Shown here one piece after another: positions 24,426-32,455 of a DNA stretch of 64,000 nt. Within the stretch, counting starts at the first letter, position 1, and the number at the start of each line of letters is the position of its first letter. The position numbers and the translations under genes are program-made. The stretch spans positions 124,001 through 188,000 of the forward strand of contig NZ_CP156079.1 in NCBI RefSeq assembly GCF_040892545.1, given 5' to 3'. Under the pieces are notes generated by a model. It worked only from the letters and a program-made list of their open reading frames with translations, was not told where the DNA came from and searched no databases. This DNA comes from Paracidovorax avenae (GTDB taxonomy: Bacteria; Pseudomonadota; Gammaproteobacteria; Burkholderiales; Burkholderiaceae_C).

Positions 24426-25913
24426 TCAGCAGGGAACGCCGTTGCGCGCGGCCAGCCACCCGGGCGCATCCTGCAGTGCCACGGGGCGCAGGAAGCGATC
24501 CATCGCTGCGTAGCCGACCGACGTGGTGAAGGGCGCGGTGCTGGCGGGGTAGGGGCCGCCATGGTGCTGGGCGGCCGTGACGGCCACGCCGGTGGGCACG
24601 CCGGCAAAGAGCACGCGGCCCGCCACTTGGGTGGCGGCGCGCACCAGTGCGCGGTTGTCCTCCGTGTCGTCGTCCGCGCCCCAGAGTGTGACCGTGAGGG
24701 AGCCGCCCACGGCGCGCAGCACGTCGATCGTTTCCTTGGCCGAGCCCGTGCGCACCACCAGGGCGGCGGATCCGAAGACTTCCTCGTGGAGCGCGGCGTC
24801 GGCGATGAAATCCGCCGCCTGCACCTCGGCCAGGAAAGGGCGCGGCGTGGCGTCGGGCGCGGCCGTGCCGTCCACCAGCGGCCTGACCTTGCCGTGGGCC
24901 CTCCACGCGGCCACTCCATGGTCGAAGTGCGCGCGGATGCCCGCCGAGAGCATGGCGTGCGGCGCGAGCGCCTGGAGCCTGTCCGCCAGCGCCTGCACGA
25001 ACGCGTCGCCCGAGGCATCCCGGCGCACCACGATCACGCCGGGGCTGGTGCAGAACTGGCCCGCGCCGAGGCAGATCGAGCCGGCCAGGGTTTCGGCCAG
25101 CGCGGCGCCCTGGGCCTGCAGCGCCGCGGGCAGTGCGACGAGGGGATTCACCGAGCCCAGTTCGCCATAGAAGGGGATGGGCCGGGGGCGCTCCGCCGCC
25201 ACCCGGGCCAGGGCGGTGCCTCCCTTGAACGAGCCGGTGAAGGCCACGGCGGCGATGGCCGGCGCCTGCACCAGTTGCACGCCGGTGGCCACCGATCCGC
25301 CCTCCACGAACTGGAAGACCCCTTCGGGCAGGCCCTGTGCCGCCACGACCTGTTGCGCGAGGAGTGCCGTCCGGCGGGACAGCTCCGGATGGGCCGGATG
25401 CGCCTTCACGACCACCGGGCAGCCGGCCGCCAGCGCCGAGGCGGTGTCTCCGCCCAGCACCGAGAACGCGAACGGGAAATTGCTCGCCGAGAACATGGCG
25501 ACGGGCCCCACGGGCACGCGCACGCGGGTGAGGTGCGGCCGGCCGGCCGGCGGCGCGCCGGCCACCGCGGGGTCGTCCACCACCGCGTGCGCCGCACCCC
25601 GCTCCAGCGCGGTGGCGAAGCCGCGCAGTTGGAAGGCGGTGCGGTCCAGCTCGCCGTTCAGGCGGACCGGGCCCAGGGCGGTCTCGCGGTCGGCGATGGG
25701 CACCAGGGCCTCGCGCTGCGATTCCAGGGCGTCGGCCAGGGCGCGCAGCAGGCCCGCGCGGTCGGCGGCACTGCGGGCGGCGAAGGCGTCTGCCGCCTGT
25801 GCGGCGGTGGCCACGGCGGCGTCGATGGCCGCTGGCGTGGATGCGTTCCAGGCATCGCCCTGGGGCTGGCCGGTACGCGCGTCGATGGATTGCAGGGTGT
25901 CTGGCGTGGTCAT
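24426..25913 (-). CDS. Aldehyde dehydrogenase, 2-oxoglutarate-semialdehyde type
   Basis: A 495-residue NAD(P)+-dependent dehydrogenase. The catalytic Cys is C288 in GAGQFCTSPG, the general base E251 in FYGELGSVNP, the oxyanion Asn N145 in SASNFPFAF. The GSVNP and GQFCTSPG context is typical of ketoglutaric semialdehyde dehydrogenases of pentose and hexarate catabolism (EC 1.2.1.26). It is divergent from the IclR-SMP30 gene (166 bp between starts), which probably regulates it. No dehydratase or sugar dehydrogenase lies beside it, so the pathway context is incomplete in this window. Confidence 0.85.
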   Translation of the reverse strand: MTTPDTLQSIDARTGQPQGDAWNASTPAAIDAAVATAAQAADAFAARSAADRAGLLRALADALESQREALVPIADRETALGPVRLNGELDRTAFQLRGFATALERGAAHAVVDDPAVAGAPPAGRPHLTRVRVPVGPVAMFSASNFPFAFSVLGGDTASALAAGCPVVVKAHPAHPELSRRTALLAQQVVAAQGLPEGVFQFVEGGSVATGVQLVQAPAIAAVAFTGSFKGGTALARVAAERPRPIPFYGELGSVNPLVALPAALQAQGAALAETLAGSICLGAGQFCTSPGVIVVRRDASGDAFVQALADRLQALAPHAMLSAGIRAHFDHGVAAWRAHGKVRPLVDGTAAPDATPRPFLAEVQAADFIADAALHEEVFGSAALVVRTGSAKETIDVLRAVGGSLTVTLWGADDDTEDNRALVRAATQVAGRVLFAGVPTGVAVTAAQHHGGPYPASTAPFTTSVGYAAMDRFLRPVALQDAPGWLAARNGVPC

Positions 25914-26079
25914 GGAATGTCTCCTGGGAAATGGGGCCGGAGCTGTCTCAAGGGATGGAAAGCCGGTGCGGAAGTCCGGCCCGCAGCGTCCTGCCGGCCG
26001 ATCGTAGCGAGCACCCGTGTCCCCGGCATCCGGGAGGGGAGGCTACAGTCGCGGGCAGTTCCACTATCTGAGACACACC

Positions 26080-27732
26080 ATGGCCTCGTCTTCCAGCGAA
26101 GGCACCGCGGCCCTTGAAAAGGCCCTCGATCTCCTGGAGGCGGTAGGCGCCGCACCCGACGGACTGAGCCAGGCCGAGCTGTCCGGGCGCTTCGGGCTGC
26201 CGCGCACCACCGCCTACCGCCTGCTCGCCGTCCTGGTGGCGCGCGGGCTGCTGCGGCGCGACCCGCTGCGCAAGGTGTATTGCCTGGGCATGCGCTGCTT
26301 CGAGATGGCGCGGCAGGCCTACGCCATGCCCGACCTCGCCGCAGCCGCGGCGCTGGAGTTGCGGGCGCTGCGCGACCTGACGGGTGAAACCTCCTACCTC
26401 GCGGCCCTCGACGGCCGTGAGGTCGTATCGCTCGAGCGCTGCGACGGGGCGCACAGCGAGCGCTCCTCCAGCGCGCTGGGCCAGCGCAAGCCGGTGCATT
26501 GCACCAGCCAGGGCAAGGCCATCCTGTCGGCGCTGCGCGAGCCCGAGCGCGACACCCTTCTGAAGGGGCTCTCCCTGAAGGCCGCAACTCCGCGCACCAT
26601 CACCGACCGGCGCCGGCTGCAGGCGGAGCTGCGCGTGACGGCGGCGCGGGGCTACGCCATCGACGATGAGGAGATCGTGCCCGGCGTGCGCTGCGTCGGC
26701 GCCCCCATCGTGGACGGCCAGGGCCAGGTGCGGGGGGCGCTCAGCGTGGCCGGCCCGGCCTGGCGCCTCACGCCCGAGCGGCTGGAACTGCTCGGGCCGG
26801 AAGTGGCCGAGGCCGCCCGGCGGGTGGGCGCCCAGCTCGGGCGCACCCGCGCCCCCGTGGCCGACACCGTGGCGTGCGCCCTGGCGGGGTCCTGGGCATT
26901 CCATGGTGCCCATCCCCACTGGTGCGCGGAAGCCGGCCTGCTGTACTGGGCGGACAGCCTGGCCCCTGCGCTGCGCGCCTGGTCGCCGCAGGCCGCCCCG
27001 GAAGGAGAGCCGCGCGCGGCTGGGGAGGCCGTCCTGCCGACCGGTACCGACCAGGCCCTGGCGGAATGCGAAGAGCCCATTGCCGGCGTGCTCGTGCATG
27101 GCCCGCAGGATGTGTCGCTGGTGGGCGCGCGGGGCGCCGTGCGCTGGCGTCCGGGTGCCGCGCGGCCTGAGCCGTGGCCCCTCTGGCCGGAAGGCTCCAT
27201 CGTGCAGGCCGTGTGCCTGGGCGGGGCCGAGGGTGGCGGCAGCGGCGTCTGGATCGCCGTGGAAACCGCCGAGGGCGGCAGCGCGGTGGGGCGCCTGCAC
27301 GCCACGGGGCACGTCGAGGTGCTCTGGCGGCTGGCCGAAGCCCTGCAGTGCCTGCGCTGGCGGGCCGGGGATGGCGCGCTGCTGGCCACCGCGCCCGACA
27401 CCGGCGCCATCCTGCACATGCACCCGGGCAGCCCCGGCGTGGTGCGAAGGCTGGTCACGGTGCCCAAGGGGTCGGGGCGTGTCAGCGGGCTCGCCTTCGA
27501 CGCAGAGGGCGGCGTGTGGACTGCGCTGCGCGATGGCTGGAGCGTGGTGCGTTTCCTGCCGGACGGCGGGCTTGACCGCGTCGCCGCACTGCCCGTGCCC
27601 TGTCCGACCGATGTGGCCGTGGGTGGACCGGAAGGCAACGTCCTGTTCGTGACGACTGCGCGCCAGCCCGTGGCGCTGGACATGCTCGCAAACGCCCCTT
27701 TGTCCGGCCGCCTTTTCGCGCTGCCGCTCTGA
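26080..27732 (+). CDS. IclR-family regulator fused to an SMP-30/gluconolactonase-like propeller
   Basis: A 550-residue two-part protein. Residues of about 10-70 are an IclR winged helix (LSQAELSGRFGLPRTTAYRLLAVL) and about 85-250 the IclR effector domain (TSQGKAILSAL, DDEEIVPGVRCVGAPI). Residues of about 262-548 read as an SMP-30/gluconolactonase beta-propeller (AEAGLLYWADS, then SGLAFDAEGGVWTALRDGWSVVRF). The usual SMP-30 metal ligands appear lost: EGPxW became AHPHW, the PDGL aspartate became VSGL, and the Asn strand is gone. That favours a ligand sensor over an enzyme. A plain IclR protein is about 260 residues. It is divergent from the semialdehyde dehydrogenase. ATG 26080. Confidence 0.85.
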   Translation: MASSSSEGTAALEKALDLLEAVGAAPDGLSQAELSGRFGLPRTTAYRLLAVLVARGLLRRDPLRKVYCLGMRCFEMARQAYAMPDLAAAAALELRALRDLTGETSYLAALDGREVVSLERCDGAHSERSSSALGQRKPVHCTSQGKAILSALREPERDTLLKGLSLKAATPRTITDRRRLQAELRVTAARGYAIDDEEIVPGVRCVGAPIVDGQGQVRGALSVAGPAWRLTPERLELLGPEVAEAARRVGAQLGRTRAPVADTVACALAGSWAFHGAHPHWCAEAGLLYWADSLAPALRAWSPQAAPEGEPRAAGEAVLPTGTDQALAECEEPIAGVLVHGPQDVSLVGARGAVRWRPGAARPEPWPLWPEGSIVQAVCLGGAEGGGSGVWIAVETAEGGSAVGRLHATGHVEVLWRLAEALQCLRWRAGDGALLATAPDTGAILHMHPGSPGVVRRLVTVPKGSGRVSGLAFDAEGGVWTALRDGWSVVRFLPDGGLDRVAALPVPCPTDVAVGGPEGNVLFVTTARQPVALDMLANAPLSGRLFALPL

Positions 27733-28001
27733 ACCGCTGGTTTTTTGCAACAAGATGTGCCTCTGGCGATGAGAGGCATGCTTCGCGAAATCGCCAAAAG
27801 TTCCCGGGGAATGCGGGTGTTACCCGTTTGAGTGGATAAATACAAATGGATGCAAGTGCGTGCTCGCCGCGACTCTCCGGCGCCCCATCCCTGGAGAGAA
27901 TCCGCCCGCCGTCCCACCGCCGCAGCCTCGCGCCGGTCCCGGGCCCGGGCTGCGCCCGGCCTCTTCGGGCGGCGCATCATTCCAACGAGGGTAAAACAAC
28001 C

Positions 28002-28829
28002 ATGAACACGTTCCGCCTGGGCGCGCTTGCGCTCTCCCTGATCCTGGCCGGCTGCGCCACCAATGGCTCCACGGGATCTTCATCGTCCGCGGGGTCCGCA
28101 CTCGGTTCCGTGCTGGGAGCCGCGGGCACCGGCGGCACCGGCTCCGGCACCGACAGCAAGATCGGCGCGGCCGCGGACGTGTTCAAGGCAGCGACCGTGT
28201 CGGACGCCGAACTCAAATCCGTGTCGCAGCAGCTGCGCGCCTACGAGGAGCGCACGGAAAAGGTCGCGCCGGCCGGCAACAAATACGCCCAGCGCCTGGC
28301 CCGCCTCACGAAGAAGCATGTCAACGAAGACGGCATGAAACTCAACTTCAAGGTCTATCTCGCCAACGAGGTCAACGCCGACGCGACGGCCGACGGCTCG
28401 ATCCGCGTGTACAGCGGCCTGATGGACATGATGAACGACCAGGAGCTGCTGGGCGTCATCGGACACGAGATCGGCCACGTCAAGCTGCAGCATTCCCTTG
28501 CCGCCATGCGCACCGCCTATCTCGCCTCCGCCGGCCGCAAGGCCGCTTCCGCCGCGGGCGGCGTCGGTGCCCTGGCCGACAGCGACCTGGGCGCACTGGG
28601 CGAAAAGCTGGTCAACAGCCAGTTCTCCCAGAGCCAGGAGACGGCCGCCGACGACTACGGGCTGGCCTTCATGAAGAAGCACAAGTACAAGGTGAGCGCG
28701 ATGGAATCGGCTTTCCGCAAGCTGGCGGCCCAGAGCGGCGGCAAGGGCGGCGCGCTCGACGAGATGCTGTCCTCCCATCCGGACCCGGCCGGCCGCGCCG
28801 ACCGCATGCGCGACATGGCTGCGAAGTAA
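28002..28829 (+). CDS. M48-family metalloprotease lipoprotein (LoiP/YggG-like)
   Basis: A 275-residue lipoprotein: signal peptide with lipobox LAGC, lipidated Cys at residue 18, then a Gly/Ser-rich spacer. The peptidase domain has HEIGHVKLQH (HExxH zinc motif near residue 157) and the third-ligand Glu in SQETAADDYG. E. coli LoiP is an envelope-stress protease at the outer membrane; this protein matches that architecture. The ATG at 28002 follows GAGGGT about 11 nt upstream. The 269-bp gap before it (27733-28001) holds short stems such as GGGT/ACCC at about 27818, and probably the promoter, but no gene. Confidence 0.88.
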   Translation: MNTFRLGALALSLILAGCATNGSTGSSSSAGSALGSVLGAAGTGGTGSGTDSKIGAAADVFKAATVSDAELKSVSQQLRAYEERTEKVAPAGNKYAQRLARLTKKHVNEDGMKLNFKVYLANEVNADATADGSIRVYSGLMDMMNDQELLGVIGHEIGHVKLQHSLAAMRTAYLASAGRKAASAAGGVGALADSDLGALGEKLVNSQFSQSQETAADDYGLAFMKKHKYKVSAMESAFRKLAAQSGGKGGALDEMLSSHPDPAGRADRMRDMAAK

Positions 28830-28856
28830 GCGCGCTTCGGAGACCTCCCCTCCGTT

Positions 28857-28879
28857 CCCGCCAGGGGCGGGGGGTTTTT
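28857..28879 (+). terminator. Intrinsic terminator after the M48 protease gene
   Basis: Stem CCCGCC (28857-28862) with GGCGGG (28866-28871), 3-nt loop, then GGG and TTTTT (28875-28879), 28 nt after the protease stop codon. Confidence 0.75.
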
Positions 28880-28947
28880 CCTACGGGAGTGCCGCGGAGC
28901 GTTGGCTAGAGTGGGGACTTCTCTCCCCACAGCAAAGGATCCCTCCC

Positions 28948-29187
28948 ATGCGCGTCGACATCTACCGCCGGCCCGAAGCTGACGGCAAGCATTCCTATCT
29001 CGTGGTTCCCGAAGGCCGCCCCATTCCGCAGGAGGCCATCAACACCGACTGGAGTTGCCAGGAGCGGGGCCACGAACTGGACGAGAGCGCCGCGCACTGG
29101 AACGACTACGGCATTCCCGAACCGGCCCGGCAGCTGAGCGAGAAGCGCTACGCGATCACCAGCGTGAAGGAACTCAAGGAAGACTGA
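28948..29187 (+). CDS. Small conserved hypothetical protein
   Basis: A 79-residue soluble, charged protein (MRVDIYRRPEADGKHSYLVV; later WSCQERGHEL and YAITSVKELKED). It has no signal peptide or membrane segment. The composition is balanced and codon usage matches neighbours, so it looks like a real gene of a small uncharacterised (DUF) family known to me from Burkholderiales. It lies between a terminator (28857) and a strong inverted repeat (29217-29240), so it appears to be its own transcription unit. Function unknown. Confidence 0.75.
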   Translation: MRVDIYRRPEADGKHSYLVVPEGRPIPQEAINTDWSCQERGHELDESAAHWNDYGIPEPARQLSEKRYAITSVKELKED

Positions 29188-29216
29188 CCCGGGCACCTGC
29201 CTGTCAAGCCCGGGAC

Positions 29217-29240
29217 GCCCCGGCGGTGACACGCCGGGGC
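29217..29240. promoter_or_regulatory. Perfect 9-bp inverted repeat downstream of the small hypothetical gene
   Basis: Arms GCCCCGGCG (29217-29225) and CGCCGGGGC (29232-29240) with a 6-nt loop; no T run follows. It may be a transcript 3'-end structure, or part of the acetoacetyl-CoA synthetase leader together with the adjacent repeat. Confidence 0.55.
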
Positions 29241-29241
29241 A

Positions 29242-29261
29242 CCACGCAGTACGCTGCGTGG
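29242..29261. promoter_or_regulatory. Perfect 8-bp inverted repeat abutting the aacS start codon
   Basis: Arms CCACGCAG (29242-29249) and CTGCGTGG (29254-29261) around TACG, ending 2 nt before ATG 29264. As RNA it would fold over the place where a ribosome site should be; as DNA it is a good dimer-binding site. Confidence 0.55.
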
Positions 29262-29263
29262 CC

Positions 29264-31438
29264 ATGGAGACAACCACACCCCCGCCGCGCAACGCGGCCG
29301 CCGAAGCGAGCGCCCCCTTCGTTCCCCAGATCCGGCTCTACCAGGACTGGCTGCGCGAGACGCGCGGCCTGCAGTTCGACGATTACGATGCCCTCTGGCG
29401 CTGGTCCGTGACCGACCTGGACGCCTTCTGGCAGAGCATCTGGGATTACTTCGGCCTCGAGTCGCCCACGCCGCACACGGCCGTTCTGGCCCGCAACACC
29501 ATGCCGGGTGCCGAATGGTTCCCGGGTGCCCAGGTGAACTACGCGCGCCAGGCGCTGCGGCACGCCGATGCCGCGCACGAGGCCGGCCAGCCGGCCATCA
29601 TCAGCCGCAACGAACGCGGCGAGCACCGCGAACTGTCCTGGCCCGAACTGCGCCGGCAGGTGGCCGCGCTGGCCCTGCACCTGCGCGCTCAGGGCGTGGG
29701 GCCGGGCGACCGCGTCGCGGCCTACCTGCCCAACATCCCCGAGGCCATGGTGGCCCTGCTGGCCACGGCCAGCCTGGGCGCCATCTGGAGCGTGTGCGCG
29801 CCCGACATGGGCACGGCCGCGGTGCTGGACCGCTTCCGGCAGATCGAGCCGAAGGCCCTGATCACCGTGGACGGCGTGACCTACGGCGGCCGCGACCTCG
29901 ACCGCCGCGGCGTGCTGGCCGAGCTGCGGGCCGCGCTGCCCACGCTGGAGCACGTGGTCGTCGTGGACCAGCTCGGCACGGCGGGCACCATCGCCGGCTG
30001 CGTGGAATACGCCCGGGCCACCGCGCGCGACGATGCCGGGGTGGCGTCGTTCGAGCCGCTCTGGCTGCCGTTCGACCACCCGCTCTGGATCGTCTATTCC
30101 AGCGGCACCACGGGCCTGCCCAAGCCCATCGTGCACGGCCACGGCGGCATGGTGCTGGTGGCGCTGCTGCTCAAGGGCCTGCACAACGACATCGGCCCGA
30201 GCCACGCGTCCAACTCGTTCGGCGAACGCTACCACTGGTACAGTTCCACCGGCTGGGTCATGTGGAACGCGCAGGCCAGCGGCCTGCTCTCGGGCACCAC
30301 CTGCGTCATCTACGACGGCAACCCGGGCGGCAGCCGCGAGCGCCCCGACTGGGGCACGCTCTGGCGCTTCGCCGCCGAGACCGGCGTGACCTTCTTCGGC
30401 GCGGGCGCCGCCTTCTATGCCAACTGCATGAAGGCGGGGATCGATCTCGCGGCCTGCGGCGACCTTTCCCCCATCCGCGCGCTGGGCACCACGGGCTCGC
30501 CGCTCTCGCCGGAGGTGCAGGAGTGGGGCACGGCGCAATTCGCGCGCATCCAGGCCCGAGCCGGGAATGCGGGCAGCAGCGAACCGATCTGGTGGGACAA
30601 CATCTCCGGAGGCACGGATTTCTGCGGCGCCTTCATCGGCGGTCACCGAGAACTCCCGCAGGTGCCCGGCGAGATGCAGTGCCGCATGCTCGGCGCGGCC
30701 GTGGAAGCCTGGGACGAGGAAGGCCGGCCCGTCACCGGCGCGGTGGGCGAGCTGGTCTGCACGCAACCCATTCCCTCCATGCCGCTCTACTTCTGGGGCG
30801 ATGCACCGGCGGGGGCGCCGGCACTGCCGGGCGATCCGCAGGGTCCGCGCTACCTCGCGAGCTATTTCGACATGTACCCGCCCGGCCATGGCCGCCGGCC
30901 TGGCGGTGGCGACGGCCCCGCGTCCATGGGCGCGGTCTGGCGCCATGGCGACTGGCTGCGCGTCGGTCCGGAAGGCCGCTGCGTGATCTACGGGCGCAGC
31001 GACGCCACCATCAACCGCCACGGCCTGCGCATGGGTACCAGCGAGCTCTACCGCGCGGTGGAGGCCTTGCCCGAGGTGCTCGACAGCCTCGTGGTGGACC
31101 TGGAATACCTGGGCCGCGAGAGCCACATGCCGCTCTTCGTGGCGCTGCGCGAGGGCGCCGTGCTGGACGATGCGCTGCGCGAGCGCATCGCGGGCGCCAT
31201 CCGCACCGCGCTGTCGCCACGTTTCGTGCCCGACGAGATCGTGCAGGTGGCCGAGGTGCCGCGCACGCTCACGGGCAAGAAGCAGGAGCTGCCCATCAAG
31301 AAGTTGCTGCTCGGCCAGCCGCTGGAGAAGGTGGTGAACCGCGACGCCATGGCCAATCCCGGCTGCCTTGGCTGGTACGAGGATTTCGCGCGGCGGCACC
31401 TGGCGCGCACCACCGCCGCCACTGCCGCGCAGGCCTAG
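29264..31438 (+). CDS. Acetoacetate-CoA ligase (acetoacetyl-CoA synthetase)
   Basis: A 724-residue ANL-superfamily ligase that activates acetoacetate with ATP and CoA. Visible motifs: YSSGTTGLPKPIVHGHGG (A3 phosphate loop), YHWYSSTGWVMWNAQ, WWDNISGGTDFCGAFIGG, HGDWLRV and YGRSDATINRHGLRMGTSELY, the last with the hinge/A8 region. The catalytic Lys lies in TGKKQELPIKK. It is longer than the typical 650-660 residues because of a Gly/Pro-rich insert near residues 520-560. The ATG at 29264 is preferred over GTG 29258, which lies inside the hairpin arm; neither has a Shine-Dalgarno sequence. It is convergent with arginase, the stop codons overlapping. Confidence 0.9.
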   Translation: METTTPPPRNAAAEASAPFVPQIRLYQDWLRETRGLQFDDYDALWRWSVTDLDAFWQSIWDYFGLESPTPHTAVLARNTMPGAEWFPGAQVNYARQALRHADAAHEAGQPAIISRNERGEHRELSWPELRRQVAALALHLRAQGVGPGDRVAAYLPNIPEAMVALLATASLGAIWSVCAPDMGTAAVLDRFRQIEPKALITVDGVTYGGRDLDRRGVLAELRAALPTLEHVVVVDQLGTAGTIAGCVEYARATARDDAGVASFEPLWLPFDHPLWIVYSSGTTGLPKPIVHGHGGMVLVALLLKGLHNDIGPSHASNSFGERYHWYSSTGWVMWNAQASGLLSGTTCVIYDGNPGGSRERPDWGTLWRFAAETGVTFFGAGAAFYANCMKAGIDLAACGDLSPIRALGTTGSPLSPEVQEWGTAQFARIQARAGNAGSSEPIWWDNISGGTDFCGAFIGGHRELPQVPGEMQCRMLGAAVEAWDEEGRPVTGAVGELVCTQPIPSMPLYFWGDAPAGAPALPGDPQGPRYLASYFDMYPPGHGRRPGGGDGPASMGAVWRHGDWLRVGPEGRCVIYGRSDATINRHGLRMGTSELYRAVEALPEVLDSLVVDLEYLGRESHMPLFVALREGAVLDDALRERIAGAIRTALSPRFVPDEIVQVAEVPRTLTGKKQELPIKKLLLGQPLEKVVNRDAMANPGCLGWYEDFARRHLARTTAATAAQA

Positions 31439-32394
31439 CGCCGTCCCGCCGGGGCCGGCGCGCGCACCAGCGTGCTCTTGCCGAACAGGCTCTCCACCAG
31501 ATCCACCACGAGTTCGGCGGTCTGGTTGCGGATGTCGAGCGCGGGGTTGAGTTCCACGATGTCGAGCGAGGCGAGCCTTCCCGTGTCCGCGATCATCTCC
31601 ATGCACAGCTGGGCCTCGCGGTAGTTCGGCCCGCCGCGCACCGTGGTGCCCGTGCCGGGCGCGATTTCCGGATCGAGGAAGTCCACGTCGAAGCTCAGGT
31701 GCAGGTGCGCGCCATCGTCGTCCTCCAGCCCGGCGAGCGCGCGGCGCATGACCTCGCGCATGCCGAGCTCGTCGATCGCGCGCATGTCGTACACCTCCAG
31801 CCCGAGCTCGTGGATCATGCGCTTCTCGGCCGCATCCACGCTGCGCAGGCCGATCTGGCACATCTGCGCGCCGCGCAGCGCCGGCCCGGGGCCGCCGAGC
31901 GCCGCGAGCGCGGGAGGGCCCAGCCCGCAGAGGCTGGCCACCGGCACGCCGTGCACGTTGCCGCTGGGCGAGATCTCCGGCGTGTTGCTGTCGGAGTGCG
32001 CGTCCAGCCAGAGCACGCGCAGCCGCTTGCCGGTATCGCGGCAGTGGCGCGCCACAGCGCTGATCGAGCCGATGGCGAGGTTGTGGTCGCCGCCCAGCAT
32101 CACCGGCAGGCGACCGGCCTGCAACTGGGCGAACACCGCATCGTGCGTGGATCGGTTCCATGCCTCGCATTCGGCGAGGTTGCGCAGGCCCTCGGCCGTG
32201 CGCTCGCCGCGCGGGTTCGGCGGGCCGTGCAGATTGCCCAGGTCCTCGACCTCCAGTCCCAGCCGTTCGAGCGCCGGACCGAGCTGGGCCACGCGCAGCG
32301 CGTCCGGGCCCATGGCCGCGCCCAGGCGGGCGGCGCCGACGTCGGTGGGAACGCCGATCAGCGTGACCGGGCGTGGAAAGGGGGCGTTGTCCAT
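31435..32394 (-). CDS. rocF: Arginase
   Basis: A 319-residue binuclear manganese ureohydrolase converting arginine to ornithine and urea. Metal ligands are visible: H104 (GGDHN), D131/H133/D135 (DAHSD), D236 and D238 (SFDVDFLDP). Length and motifs fit arginase more than agmatinase. The ATG at 32394 has AGGAGAG 10 nt upstream. It lies 61 nt downstream of ornithine cyclodeaminase on the same strand, so arginine to ornithine to proline is encoded as one unit under the nearby Lrp-type gene. Its stop overlaps that of aacS in a CTAG. Confidence 0.93.
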   Translation of the reverse strand: MDNAPFPRPVTLIGVPTDVGAARLGAAMGPDALRVAQLGPALERLGLEVEDLGNLHGPPNPRGERTAEGLRNLAECEAWNRSTHDAVFAQLQAGRLPVMLGGDHNLAIGSISAVARHCRDTGKRLRVLWLDAHSDSNTPEISPSGNVHGVPVASLCGLGPPALAALGGPGPALRGAQMCQIGLRSVDAAEKRMIHELGLEVYDMRAIDELGMREVMRRALAGLEDDDGAHLHLSFDVDFLDPEIAPGTGTTVRGGPNYREAQLCMEMIADTGRLASLDIVELNPALDIRNQTAELVVDLVESLFGKSTLVRAPAPAGRR

Positions 32395-32455
32395 GGTGGG
32401 CGTCTCTCCTGCTGCGGGCATTGTGCGGTGCGGACCTGCGCGATGGCGTCGGAAA

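Noticed and set aside
29217..29240. Perfect 9-bp hairpin as an intrinsic terminator
   Set aside because: No T run follows on either strand; kept as a structure of unknown role.
29258..29263. GTG at 29258 as the start of acetoacetyl-CoA synthetase
   Set aside because: It lies within the right arm of the inverted repeat and adds only two residues; ATG 29264 is simpler, though the true start is unproven.
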